In this document: in pieces, positions 24,383 to 32,069 of the stretch
Numbering within the stretch: the first letter of the stretch is position 1
Layout of the letters: each line of letters opens with the position of its first letter
Assembly: GCA_016930515.1 (NCBI GenBank)
Contig: JAFGGO010000104.1
Location: 1-33,334, forward strand
Direction of reading: 5' to 3'
DNA: 33,334 bases
Source of the DNA: Promethearchaeota archaeon
GTDB taxonomy: Archaea; Asgardarchaeota; Lokiarchaeia; Sigyniarchaeales; SOKP01
Translations under genes and position numbers: made by a program
The notes under the pieces: model-generated
What the model saw: the letters and a program-made list of their open reading frames with translations, nothing else
What the model was told of the DNA's origin: nothing
The model's database searches: none

Positions 24383-25453
24383 TTGAGGATCATTCGTTTT
24401 AAAAAATCTCACGCATTTCAAATTTTCGCATTACTTTTACCAATTCTTATAGACTAGTCGAATTGTATTTCCATTGATGGAATCCCAAGATCAGGAAGTT
24501 GTATTAACTTAAAAATTTCGGCCGATAGCGATGGAGACGGTTTTGACGACGCCGTGGAATCATCCTTGGGAACGGATCCAAACGACAGGTGGAATTATCC
24601 GAAACCTGATTTGAGCGTAACCGATTATCGCGTGAAAGGTAACGTGATTGAACTTGAGATCGCAAATAATGGCATCTGGAACGCAACAAGCGTTTTTATT
24701 ATTATAGAGATTGAATCCTTGGCATTAGAATTATACAACAACTCCGAATCTCTTCTGTATTTCGATGTAAACGAACGACGTGAAGTGCAAGTGGATCTTT
24801 CAGATTTCGACTCGTATCTGATTACCAAGCAGGCCTACCAAGTAAGCGTGCAAGTCGATCCCGAAAATGTTATTAACGAAACAAACGACGATAACAATCA
24901 AATAGTCATCTCAAATGTTATATACGGTAAGACCGTGTATACGGCTCCAGATATCTTGTTTCTCGCCATTGTACTCTTGATTATCGTCGGAATTGTAGCT
25001 GTCGTCTCGTTTACGGCTTTTAAACTGGTAAAAATGGGAAAAAGTCGACAAAAATCAAGCGATAGCACTTTCTTACAATCTTATGCAAGCGAATTTGGCT
25101 TCTCTGAAGGCTCAGAAAGCTTGGTAGATTTTCCAAAAAGCGAAGATTCCCATAAGATGGCATCAACTGCTCATAAGAAGATAAAAGAGGTTGATGCGAA
25201 ACAAGCTCAAGTTCCCACGACGCCATTAACCTCGTCAGAAGAAGATAACAAGGCACTAGAGAAAACCGAAGAAGAAATGGTAATCGAGAAAAATCAATTC
25301 ATGTGCATAGTTCATCGTGGAGCCATTGTCGGAACGGTCTACATCTGCCCTAATTGTCAAGCCGTTTATTGTCAGAAATGCGCCAAAATCTTAAGAGACA
25401 AGGGAGAGAAGTGTTGGTCCTGTAAAAAAGACATAGTCTTAGATTTGGTTTAA
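24383..25453 (+). pseudogene. Membrane-anchored CARDB / B-box-like zinc-finger protein with in-frame TAG after the signal peptide
   Basis: From the TTG at 24383 the frame reads MRIIRFKKSHAFQIFALLLP and ILID, a good signal peptide, then TAG at 24455-24457. It is then open to 25453. After the TAG come a calcium-loop motif (DSDGDGFDDAVESSLGTDP), a CARDB-like domain (SLALELYNNSES, DLSDFDSYL, NETNDDNN), a membrane helix (about 24950-25027), an acidic linker and the finger CIVH-x10-CPNC-x4-CQKC-x10-CWSC. It stops ten residues later, so it lacks the C-terminal helical domain of the minus-strand relatives. A GTG at 24554 could start a 299-residue product without a signal peptide. The ectodomain is closely related to that at 22839-23402. 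Nonsense decay, recoding and assembly error are all open. Confidence 0.7.
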
Positions 25454-25524
25454 TACTCAACTAATGTGTTAGTAAACAAATTAAAAAGAATTCTTATTAT
25501 ATTTTGGTCAAGAGATAAGAGAAA

Positions 25525-26154
25525 TTAAGAGGATTTTTTTTTGTCCATTAGTTCTTTCCCGTATTTTTTCGATTGTTCGAGCAATTCGGGATTTGATATG
25601 GCGAACTTGACAATTTGGTCTTTTAAAATTTTATCAAAAAAATTTTTCATGTCTCTATAAGGTTTTTGAATCTCAAAACAGTATAAAAGCTCGAGATCTT
25701 TCGCCTTTTGAATTAATTCCGTCCTGTTAATACGACGATCCGCATCGATATTTTTTCCATCGCTTTTGTTTTTTGCATCAACGCCTACGAGCGTTGAAAA
25801 TCCTTTAAATCCAAATGCAAGAGTAAATTTAATTAATTCTACGGACGAAAATCGATTTTTAGACTCCATATCGTGCACATCCAAGACCAAGATCAACCCA
25901 TCCATTTTATTCACATCCTCGTTGATTAAATCCTCGATGTTTGATGCAACATAAATCCTGATGTTAATGGGGACATTATCGAAAACCATCAAGGCGCGGA
26001 ACGGTCCTTCGTCTCCAGCATTTTCCACCATCGAACCTCTTTGAATGGACGCGTCTTTCAAATATTCCAAGAACAGGTTATTGGACGATTGACTCGAACC
26101 AACAAGTCCTACATCCAAACCAAAACTAATTTTCTTCAATACGATTTTTTCCAA
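25525..26154 (-). CDS. Ras-like small GTPase fold lacking nucleotide-binding motifs (pseudo-GTPase)
   Basis: This 209-residue protein has the strand-helix order of a small GTPase. GLDVGLVGSSQSSNNLFLEY (12-31) occupies the P-loop place but lacks the GxxxxGK[ST] Lys and Ser/Thr. IYVASNIED (67-75) replaces the WDTAGQE motif. DGLILVLDVHDMES (85-98) matches the strand and helix after it, NKSD (129-132) keeps the G4 NKxD motif, and a helical C-terminus follows. Nucleotide binding is therefore doubtful and hydrolysis unlikely. It starts at TTG with a stop upstream in frame. It sits inside the zinc-finger gene cluster in its own transcription unit. Family assignment is by pattern; it could also be a diverged domain of another P-loop family. 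Confidence 0.6.
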   Translation of the reverse strand: MEKIVLKKISFGLDVGLVGSSQSSNNLFLEYLKDASIQRGSMVENAGDEGPFRALMVFDNVPINIRIYVASNIEDLINEDVNKMDGLILVLDVHDMESKNRFSSVELIKFTLAFGFKGFSTLVGVDAKNKSDGKNIDADRRINRTELIQKAKDLELLYCFEIQKPYRDMKNFFDKILKDQIVKFAISNPELLEQSKKYGKELMDKKKSS

Positions 26155-26260
26155 ATAATGTTTTTACAAGAAAATAAAGTACGAAACTACATTTATTTCT
26201 TTTTACTCGATCTACTACTATATTAATGGCTTTTAATCTAAAAAAATAATCGTTAAAAAT

Positions 26261-27109
26261 TCATTCTTGGTCGAATTTTCCATCGTCTCGTTTTTTATAC
26301 TGTTTTTCACTCATCTCGAGAAAAAGTAGGTCTCGATCAAGCACGCCGAGCCATAATAATTCCTCGATAAAGCGTCTTTTTTCATTGGCGGGTAAAGATA
26401 AGATGTCCAAATTCTTGAGGTCTTCTTCTCGTAAGAGAGAAAAATAGTAATTCTCGATTTCCAGCATCTCCTCGAGATTTTTATCTGAATTGATGAACTT
26501 CTTGATGATGGGATGGGAATTGATGATGTCCTCAATAATTTGTTCCGTGCTTTTCATATGAGAATCCGGTTCTAGGCCTTGAGAGATGTACACGCGCATT
26601 TCGTGATTACAGGAGCAACATCTCTCTTTGCTAATCATTAATTTTTTTGCACATTCGTCGCAATACATTGCCCTACAGTATGGACATACGAAACTGACGC
26701 CCTTTATTGGGCCTTTATGAATAACGCACATGTAAGGACTTTTCTTTATCTTTTTATCTTCTTCTTCAACGATGCAAGGAGCTATATCTTCAATATTTGA
26801 AAGATATCTTGTTGTATTCAACATTTGATCAAGGGATTTTTTCTGCTTGAAATAATATTGTTTTCTTTGAAGGGTTTTTTCTTGTTTTAAATTTTTTAAT
26901 TTATAGGTTTCAATTCTTTTTTTATGCCATAAATAATACATGGGACCTCCAACGATACCACTCGTGCCCAAGCCTAAAAAAAACATTGTTAGAAAAAGAG
27001 TATCAAATCCTGAAACGGATGTATCAGGCATCGTAATGGATATTGTCAAGAAGACCAACCCAAGAGCAATTAATATCATGATAAAAAAAGCGAACGATGT
27101 TCTCCTCAT
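26261..27109 (-). CDS. Two-helix membrane protein with B-box-like zinc finger and C-terminal helical domain
   Basis: From ATG 27109 the protein has 282 residues; a TTG at 27121 would add four. Two membrane helices (about 5-25 and 37-61) with a short loop leave no ectodomain. A basic linker of about 65 residues follows, then the finger CVIH-x10-CPYC-x4-CDEC-x10-CCSC (C128 to C167) and about 90 residues of helix with the conserved EQIIEDIINSHPII and LSLPANEKRRFIEELLWLG segments. It is most similar to the next gene (27314-28132). The zinc finger should face the cytosol. The family promoter element lies at 27184-27213. Confidence 0.78.
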   Translation of the reverse strand: MRRTSFAFFIMILIALGLVFLTISITMPDTSVSGFDTLFLTMFFLGLGTSGIVGGPMYYLWHKKRIETYKLKNLKQEKTLQRKQYYFKQKKSLDQMLNTTRYLSNIEDIAPCIVEEEDKKIKKSPYMCVIHKGPIKGVSFVCPYCRAMYCDECAKKLMISKERCCSCNHEMRVYISQGLEPDSHMKSTEQIIEDIINSHPIIKKFINSDKNLEEMLEIENYYFSLLREEDLKNLDILSLPANEKRRFIEELLWLGVLDRDLLFLEMSEKQYKKRDDGKFDQE

Positions 27110-27183
27110 TATTTCAGACAATATCCAAATCTTTAAGTGTGATTTGATGCAATATCCAATAATTAGATAATTCTTTTCGAGTA

Positions 27184-27213
27184 TTTTAAATCTAGTTGGC
27201 AGAAAACTGAACT
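27184..27213 (-). promoter_or_regulatory. Zinc-finger family promoter element, copy 3
   Basis: On the minus strand it reads AGTTCAGTTTTCTGCCAA, spacer CTAGA, then TTTAAAA. It matches the best copy at 16 of 18 positions. It lies about 75-87 bases before the possible starts of the gene at 26261-27109. Confidence 0.68.
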
Positions 27214-27313
27214 TTTTAGGATTAATGAAACAAAAATGTCATGTTTTTAAAGCCCGTAATTATCAATAAGATGTATATCAAAAATAAATTTAAGATAAAT
27301 TTTAACCCATTTC

Positions 27314-28132
27314 CTACGATTTGTCGTAAAGGTGTTGAGTTTTTATCATCTCGTCCAGGATTAAGTCTCGTTCGTCTGGATCGAGCCAGAGTATTTCTTC
27401 CATAAATTTTCGCTTTTCTTCAGTTGACAACGAAAGCGAGTCAATTTTTTTGAAATCCTCCTCTCGCAGCACTGAAAACTCGTATTTTGCGACTTCTGGA
27501 ATTTGTTCGATTTTTACATCCGATTCAGTAAATATCTTGATTAGAGGGTGGGAATTCACGATGTCTCCTGCGATTTGCTCTGCGGACTGTAAGGGTAGCT
27601 CGATTTTATCGGGATCGGAAATGTACACTCGAATTTCGTGGTTACACGACCAACACCTTTCCAAGTTAATCTCTAGTTTTTCAGCACATTCGTTGCAATA
27701 CATGGCCTTGCAGTGAGGACAGATGAAACTCGCTCCTTTTATGGGGCCCTTATGAACGACGCATGTGAAGGGTACCCTTTCCGCATCAATCTGGATTTCT
27801 TCCTCGGGGGTGTTCCTTTCAGGTTCGAAAGTGATTTTCGGTTTTGGAGATCTCTTTTTAGGCGATTTCAACTTTTTAGGAGATGGCTCCTCATATCTTC
27901 GTCGTGTAGGAAATGTATAATTCAGGTATTTCTGCCTTTTCTTGCTGGAGATTCCGCTAAGAGCGTTCTTTTTCTTTGATGCGACATAATAAGTGGAACT
28001 TCCGACAACGGCGCTCACGCTGACAACGGAGGCTACTATCCCAACTATCAAGAACTTGTTGATAAATGCGATTAGGCTGAAGCCTAATAAGCAACCGAAC
28101 AATATTACCAGAGCAAGCGATTTTCTTTTCAT
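27314..28132 (-). CDS. Two-helix membrane protein with B-box-like zinc finger and C-terminal helical domain
   Basis: From ATG 28132 (MKRKSLALVILFG) the protein has 272 residues; a TTG at 28153 adds seven. Two membrane helices (about 5-23 and 27-50) are followed by a Lys/Pro-rich basic linker (SPKKLKSPKKRSPKPK). Then come the finger CVVH-x10-CPHC-x4-CNEC-x10-CWSC and the same C-terminal helical domain as its neighbour (AEQIAGDIVNSHPLIKIF, LREEDFKKIDSLSL, RKFMEEILWL). It ends in TAG with another stop four codons later. It is the closest paralogue of the gene at 26261-27109, in the same orientation, each with its own copy of the promoter element, so not one operon. Function unknown; a membrane-tethered adaptor is plausible. 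Confidence 0.78.
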   Translation of the reverse strand: MKRKSLALVILFGCLLGFSLIAFINKFLIVGIVASVVSVSAVVGSSTYYVASKKKNALSGISSKKRQKYLNYTFPTRRRYEEPSPKKLKSPKKRSPKPKITFEPERNTPEEEIQIDAERVPFTCVVHKGPIKGASFICPHCKAMYCNECAEKLEINLERCWSCNHEIRVYISDPDKIELPLQSAEQIAGDIVNSHPLIKIFTESDVKIEQIPEVAKYEFSVLREEDFKKIDSLSLSTEEKRKFMEEILWLDPDERDLILDEMIKTQHLYDKS

Positions 28133-28203
28133 AATTTTAACTTTTATACTCAAATAATTTTTGATGTGACAATTTTCTTCTAATTAAATATTTGCATTGG
28201 AGT

Positions 28204-28234
28204 TTTTTAAATCTGATTGGCACGAAACTGAACT
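28204..28234 (-). promoter_or_regulatory. Zinc-finger family promoter element, copy 4
   Basis: On the minus strand it reads AGTTCAGTTTCGTGCCAA, spacer TCAGA, then TTTAAAA. The 18-mer is identical to copy 5. It sits about 64-85 bases before the possible starts of the gene at 27314-28132. Confidence 0.72.
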
Positions 28235-28347
28235 TTAGTCTATCCATTCTGTTTCTGTAAGACGATTTCGTATTTTCTTCGTTTTTTTCCGACAATTTCT
28301 TGTTATTTAAGTCGATTGTTATTATGATATTTTACCCCTTTTCTCAT

Positions 28348-29004
28348 TTACTCCTGTAAAAGATTTTTGTTGAAATAATAGCCCTTTTCGTCCTTTTCCT
28401 TTCGCACCACGCCAAGGTCGCAAAGAATGTCCAAATATTTTTTTATGGTCTTGTAATTCATCCCAAGAACGGTCTTTAAATTGGTTGGCTTGATGATATC
28501 GTTGATCTCTTCCAAGGCATCGATGATTTGCTTGACCTTGTCGTTCCTCAAGTAAAAATATAGCTCGTCTTTGTTTGGATTAGAGCGATGGGAATAATAT
28601 GCTTTTTGATTTCCAAATTCTCTCGATCGAATGCATTCAAATTTCACCAAAAAGCTAAGGTGCCAAACGACTTGATTGCTTCCTAAATTCTCTATTTTCA
28701 TGAGCTCCGTCATGTTAATCCCCGGTTCTTCCTTGATAGTCTCGTAAATTTTCTTTCTCGTGGGATTCTCCAAGAGCTCCTGCTTTATCAATCTCGTGCC
28801 AGGAAGGATCAATTTTTTCTTGATTAGAGACTTGACAACAAGCTCAATCTTGTTCTTATTGACATCGGAGTTATACTTCGTTCTCTTGTTCACGTAATCG
28901 ATAAGATTGACCAAGGAAAAGAGCGACTTTTTTTTCAAGTACTCTTTTGAAATCTCGTATATCTGTCTCTCCACATTATCTAGCGAACGATAACCCACTT
29001 TCAC
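28348..29004 (-). CDS. Winged-helix transcriptional regulator with two HTH modules
   Basis: The central part (LLENPTRKKIYETIKEEPGI to FECIRSREFGNQKAYYSH) is an ArsR/MarR-like winged helix. A second helix-turn-helix follows (NLKTVLGMNYKTIKKYLDIL, then DLGVVRKEKDEKGYYF), an arrangement seen in archaeal regulators. The frame is open to an ATG at 29190, but that stretch contains a strong TATA box (29069-29078) and the conserved promoter element of the divergent gene (29133-29162). I therefore prefer the GTG at 29004 (VKVGYRSLDNVERQIYE), giving about 218 residues. Divergent from the beta-helix/PKD zinc-finger gene and inside the family cluster, it is the natural candidate to bind the shared 18-bp element. 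That is inference. Confidence 0.75.
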   Translation of the reverse strand: MKVGYRSLDNVERQIYEISKEYLKKKSLFSLVNLIDYVNKRTKYNSDVNKNKIELVVKSLIKKKLILPGTRLIKQELLENPTRKKIYETIKEEPGINMTELMKIENLGSNQVVWHLSFLVKFECIRSREFGNQKAYYSHRSNPNKDELYFYLRNDKVKQIIDALEEINDIIKPTNLKTVLGMNYKTIKKYLDILCDLGVVRKEKDEKGYYFNKNLLQE

Positions 29005-29068
29005 GCAACCGAGTATGTATGGTCTTGGACTAATTGCTATTGTATAGATAGATATACTACCAAGTAAA

Positions 29069-29078
29069 TTATATATAG
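29069..29078 (-). promoter_or_regulatory. TATA box of the winged-helix gene
   Basis: CTATATATAA on the minus strand lies about 65-70 bases before the GTG at 29004. It supports the shorter form of the regulator. Confidence 0.45.
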
Positions 29079-29132
29079 AATGAATTTTTCGTTTAAAAGA
29101 GTTTTTAGTGAGAACTATGATGTAAAGATTAT

Positions 29133-29162
29133 AGTTCAGTTTCGTGCCAAATGGGTTTTTAA
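29133..29162 (+). promoter_or_regulatory. Zinc-finger family promoter element, copy 5
   Basis: AGTTCAGTTTCGTGCCAA, spacer ATGGG, then TTTTTAA. The 18-mer is identical to copy 4 although it lies on the opposite strand, facing its own gene (start 29245). That argues for function rather than simple local duplication. Confidence 0.72.
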
Positions 29163-29244
29163 GAGAAAACCCATTTTCATCATTAAACATCAACAAATAT
29201 CAACATGATCGAGAAAAAAATATAGAATAGGGCGTCGTTCTTTC

Positions 29245-31242
29245 TTGAAAGTGAGAATTAAATTGTTGAAAAAGGAAAATAGAAAGAAAATATTGCTCCT
29301 TGCAATATCCATATTTCTCTTTTCTATTCAGTTAACTAGCGTGCTTGTTGCGAAATTAGAAATCGAAAACAAGCGAAATATTACTCAGGAATGTTTAGAG
29401 CCAAAAGTTTCGGGATTTTGGGAGCTTACACATTCTATCGTAGTTAATAACAATTGGACCGATACCGCCAGCGAAGAATGGGTTAGCGGAAGCGGAACAT
29501 TTGAGGATCCTTATCTAATCGAAAATATCACCATTAACGCTGGAGGAATTGGTTCTTGCATTTCAATATATAACACTCGCGAGTATTTCATTATAAGGAA
29601 TTGCACCTTAACGGGTTCTGAAAAAGGATCTGGTTACGACCTTCACGCTGGAATAAAGCTTGAAAACGTGACAAACGCAATGATTATACAAAATAATTGT
29701 TCCTACAATCAGGGATGCGGTATAAGCATCTATCCTTATTGCGCAAATAATACTATTATTGAAAATGTTGCAAATAATAACGCAGAACATGGAATATTTC
29801 TAGTAGGAACAGGAAATAATTCCATCGAGAAAAACATGATAAAGAATAATATATATTGCGGGATATATTTAATCTTGTCTTGGAATAACACCATTTTAGA
29901 AAATATGATTATAAACAATTTTCAATATGGAACGGCCTTGTCCTATAGCGTGAATAATGTTATTTCAAAAAATGCATTTAATAATAATACTATTGACGGA
30001 ATACATCTATTTTTTGGTTCAGATAATAATTCGCTTTGGTTAAATACTTTCGTTAATAATAGTAATAACGCATTTGATGGTGGAAATAATTCATGGTGTA
30101 GATCTTTTATGGGTAACTATTGGGACGATTACATTAGCTCCTTTTATCAAAACGGGACCGGGATGGAGCCGTATAACATCTCCGAATCGCCTCTCGTTCA
30201 AGATCTTTATCCACAAAACAATTCAAAACCTTCCGTTGAGATCTTTTCTCCATCGGGATTAGTGGTGACGGGACAACTCGTTCAATTCGCGTGCAATATT
30301 TCGGGAGGTAATTTTCCCCTAAAGTGCGCGTGGAGTTTAGGGGATGGCATAAAATCTTCAGAAATCAATCCCACGCATTCTTATGCTGCGGCTGGCACCT
30401 ACGATGTCATTCTTTCGATAATAGACGCCACGGGAGACGTTGTAATTAAAACAAGTTCTATAACCGTGGAGGAAGAATCTTCACCATATGCGTCTTTTCA
30501 AATCGATGTAGAAAAGATCGTCAGAAATCAAACCGTACGATTTACATACAACGGCACGGGAGGTAACGGACCTCTTTCCTATTTTTGGGATTTTGGGGAC
30601 GGCAACAATTCAACTGGTGTTATTGTCGAACACGTGTTCCAAGAATCGGGAGAATATCTTGTGTTTTTAAATGTGACCGACGCTAACGGCGATAACGATC
30701 ATTTCGCGACTTCCGTTGTCGTGACCGAAGAGTCTAGTCTAATTAACGATATTCCCCCATTTCCAATCGAAGCTATCTTCTTTGTAGTGCTCGTTTTAGT
30801 CATTCTAGGGGGCTTGGCGGGATCCGTCTTGCTTGTTTACAAATTGAAAAAAAGATCACAAATCGCCTCGAACTCGATAGGCGTTTCATCGCAAGAAAGG
30901 ATTGATATTAACAGTTTCCGTCAACTGGAAGCCCGGCTTTCGGGACTCGAGGATAGTACTAATACAGTGGTACAACACAAAAAGAAAAAACTAGAAGAAA
31001 TAGATGGGCAAGGCGATGTTATATCGCACCCGTTAACAGTGGGAGAAAAAAAAGCCCTAGAACAAACAGAAAAGGAAGTATCTATTAAAAAAAATCACTT
31101 CACATGCGTCGTGCATCGAGGGCAAATAGTTGGTAGCGTGTATATATGCCCGCATTGCCAAACCATATATTGCGAAAAATGCGCAAGTACCCTCAAGCGC
31201 AACAGAGAAAGATGTTGGACTTGCAATAAAAGCCTCGAATAA
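29245..31242 (+). CDS. Surface receptor-like protein: beta-helix, two PKD domains, membrane helix, cytosolic B-box-like zinc finger
   Basis: This 665-residue protein has a signal peptide (about 1-36, KKILLLAISIFLFSIQLTSV). NosD-like right-handed beta-helix repeats span about 60-320, with many NN and GI turns and N-glycosylation-type NxS/T sites. Two PKD domains follow (about 329-408 with SLGDGIKSSEINPTHSYAAA; 414-495 with FWDFGDGNNSTG). Then a membrane helix (about 506-533), a basic/acidic linker and the finger C621-x2-H624-x10-C635-x2-C638-x4-C643-x2-C646-x10-C657-x2-C660. It ends five residues later, without the helical domain. The start is TTG (GTG 29251 possible). The topology is receptor-like: large carbohydrate- or protein-binding exterior, zinc finger inside. 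It is the only intact member with a large ectodomain. Confidence 0.85.
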   Translation: MKVRIKLLKKENRKKILLLAISIFLFSIQLTSVLVAKLEIENKRNITQECLEPKVSGFWELTHSIVVNNNWTDTASEEWVSGSGTFEDPYLIENITINAGGIGSCISIYNTREYFIIRNCTLTGSEKGSGYDLHAGIKLENVTNAMIIQNNCSYNQGCGISIYPYCANNTIIENVANNNAEHGIFLVGTGNNSIEKNMIKNNIYCGIYLILSWNNTILENMIINNFQYGTALSYSVNNVISKNAFNNNTIDGIHLFFGSDNNSLWLNTFVNNSNNAFDGGNNSWCRSFMGNYWDDYISSFYQNGTGMEPYNISESPLVQDLYPQNNSKPSVEIFSPSGLVVTGQLVQFACNISGGNFPLKCAWSLGDGIKSSEINPTHSYAAAGTYDVILSIIDATGDVVIKTSSITVEEESSPYASFQIDVEKIVRNQTVRFTYNGTGGNGPLSYFWDFGDGNNSTGVIVEHVFQESGEYLVFLNVTDANGDNDHFATSVVVTEESSLINDIPPFPIEAIFFVVLVLVILGGLAGSVLLVYKLKKRSQIASNSIGVSSQERIDINSFRQLEARLSGLEDSTNTVVQHKKKKLEEIDGQGDVISHPLTVGEKKALEQTEKEVSIKKNHFTCVVHRGQIVGSVYICPHCQTIYCEKCASTLKRNRERCWTCNKSLE

Positions 31243-31397
31243 GTAACCAACCATCAAGTAAGGTAATATCAAGATATACCTCTCAATGTCCATAGTACTC
31301 GAGAAATCGAAATTCTTGAAAAATAAATAAGTCTTTATTGAAAAACTTCGAATGATTAGATCCTTTTTCTGAAGATCACGGAATTTAAACAACTTAA

Positions 31398-31715
31398 CTA
31401 CTTATAGATTTTCACGCCCCGTTTTTCTAAGTTTTTAATCGTTTCAGGGAAGAGTGAAAGTGGGTTATGATGCACCCATAATCCTTGTAATGAATTAAGC
31501 TTGTCTATTGATTCGGGAAGGCTCAAAAGTTGGTTATTATATATGCATAGTCCATGTAACGAGGAGAGGTTGCCTATCGATTCTGGTAGAGTCGAAATAT
31601 CATTATTCGAGCAACTCATAAATTCAAGCGACTTGAGGTTGCCAAGGGATTTGGGAAGGGTTTTAAGTTTATTATTAGATGCCCATAATTCTTTTAGCGA
31701 GGAAAGCTTGCCCAT
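31398..31715 (-). CDS. Leucine-rich-repeat fragment (about four repeats)
   Basis: The 105 residues carry four 23-residue LRRs of the LPxSIGxLxSLxxLxxxxNxL type, as in Asgard and Ras-associated LRR proteins. The ATG at 31715 falls inside a repeat. In frame upstream the repeat continues (NSNNDI, then TAG at 31731-31733, then ILPESMGKLSSL). The DNA there is nearly identical to the next repeat, where the same codon is TCG (Ser), so the TAG looks like a C-to-A change in a once longer gene. A TATA-like GTATATAAAAC (31813-31823) remains upstream. It is probably a truncated remnant, though a short LRR protein is possible. Confidence 0.6.
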   Translation of the reverse strand: MGKLSSLKELWASNNKLKTLPKSLGNLKSLEFMSCSNNDISTLPESIGNLSSLHGLCIYNNQLLSLPESIDKLNSLQGLWVHHNPLSLFPETIKNLEKRGVKIYK

Positions 31716-32069
31716 CGATTCCGGGAGAATCTAAATATCATTATTCGAATTTCTGCTTGTAGTTCCTAATTCCTTTTTAATTACGAGTAATTCAAATATG
31801 TGAATCTAATGTGTTTTATATACTGTCCAGATTTGTCTCCATTTTTGAAACCTAACCTAACTATAAACTATGAATTACGCTTTATAAAATGGTTTTTGAG
31901 GCGCTTTAATATGAACCACGAGATTGAAACCATGAGGTCATAAATCATTATGAGGAAGGTTTTTATTCCGAAAACCATGAAACTAACGGGATCGCCTGGA
32001 GAATCAAGATCCACGCCTTTAGATTGAAAGTATTCTGGTATATTGTGAAGGCTAAAAATAAACGCGTAT
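31716..32069. other. Intergenic stretch holding LRR and membrane-gene debris
   Basis: The part nearest 31716 is the interrupted upstream end of the LRR gene plus a TATA-like site (31813-31823). The part from 31868 to 32068 is a broken partial copy of the seven-helix gene, listed separately. Nothing else is recognised. Confidence 0.5.
31868..32068 (-). pseudogene. C-terminal fragment of a duplicated seven-helix membrane gene
   Basis: Translating the minus strand gives 66 residues containing NIPEYFQSKGVD, PGDPVSFMVFGI and SWFILKRLKNHF. These align without gaps to QFPEFFQPKGFR, PNDPVSLSIFGI and AWFMPKRLKHYF in the C-terminal part of the adjacent gene (32070-32888). The fragment begins within a few bases of that gene's stop and ends in TAG. 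It is therefore a partial, diverged tandem copy without a start codon or the first five helices. Confidence 0.75.

Noticed and set aside
22839..24457. Genome-wide pyrrolysine use as explanation for the two TAG codons
   Set aside because: TAG terminates normal genes in the same window (7712, 9944, 27314), a third TAG (31731) is a clear Ser-codon mutation, and no pyl genes are visible. Kept only as a remote option.
31057..31392. 111-residue minus-strand frame opposite the zinc finger of the beta-helix gene
   Set aside because: It is the antisense shadow of a strongly conserved zinc-finger coding region.
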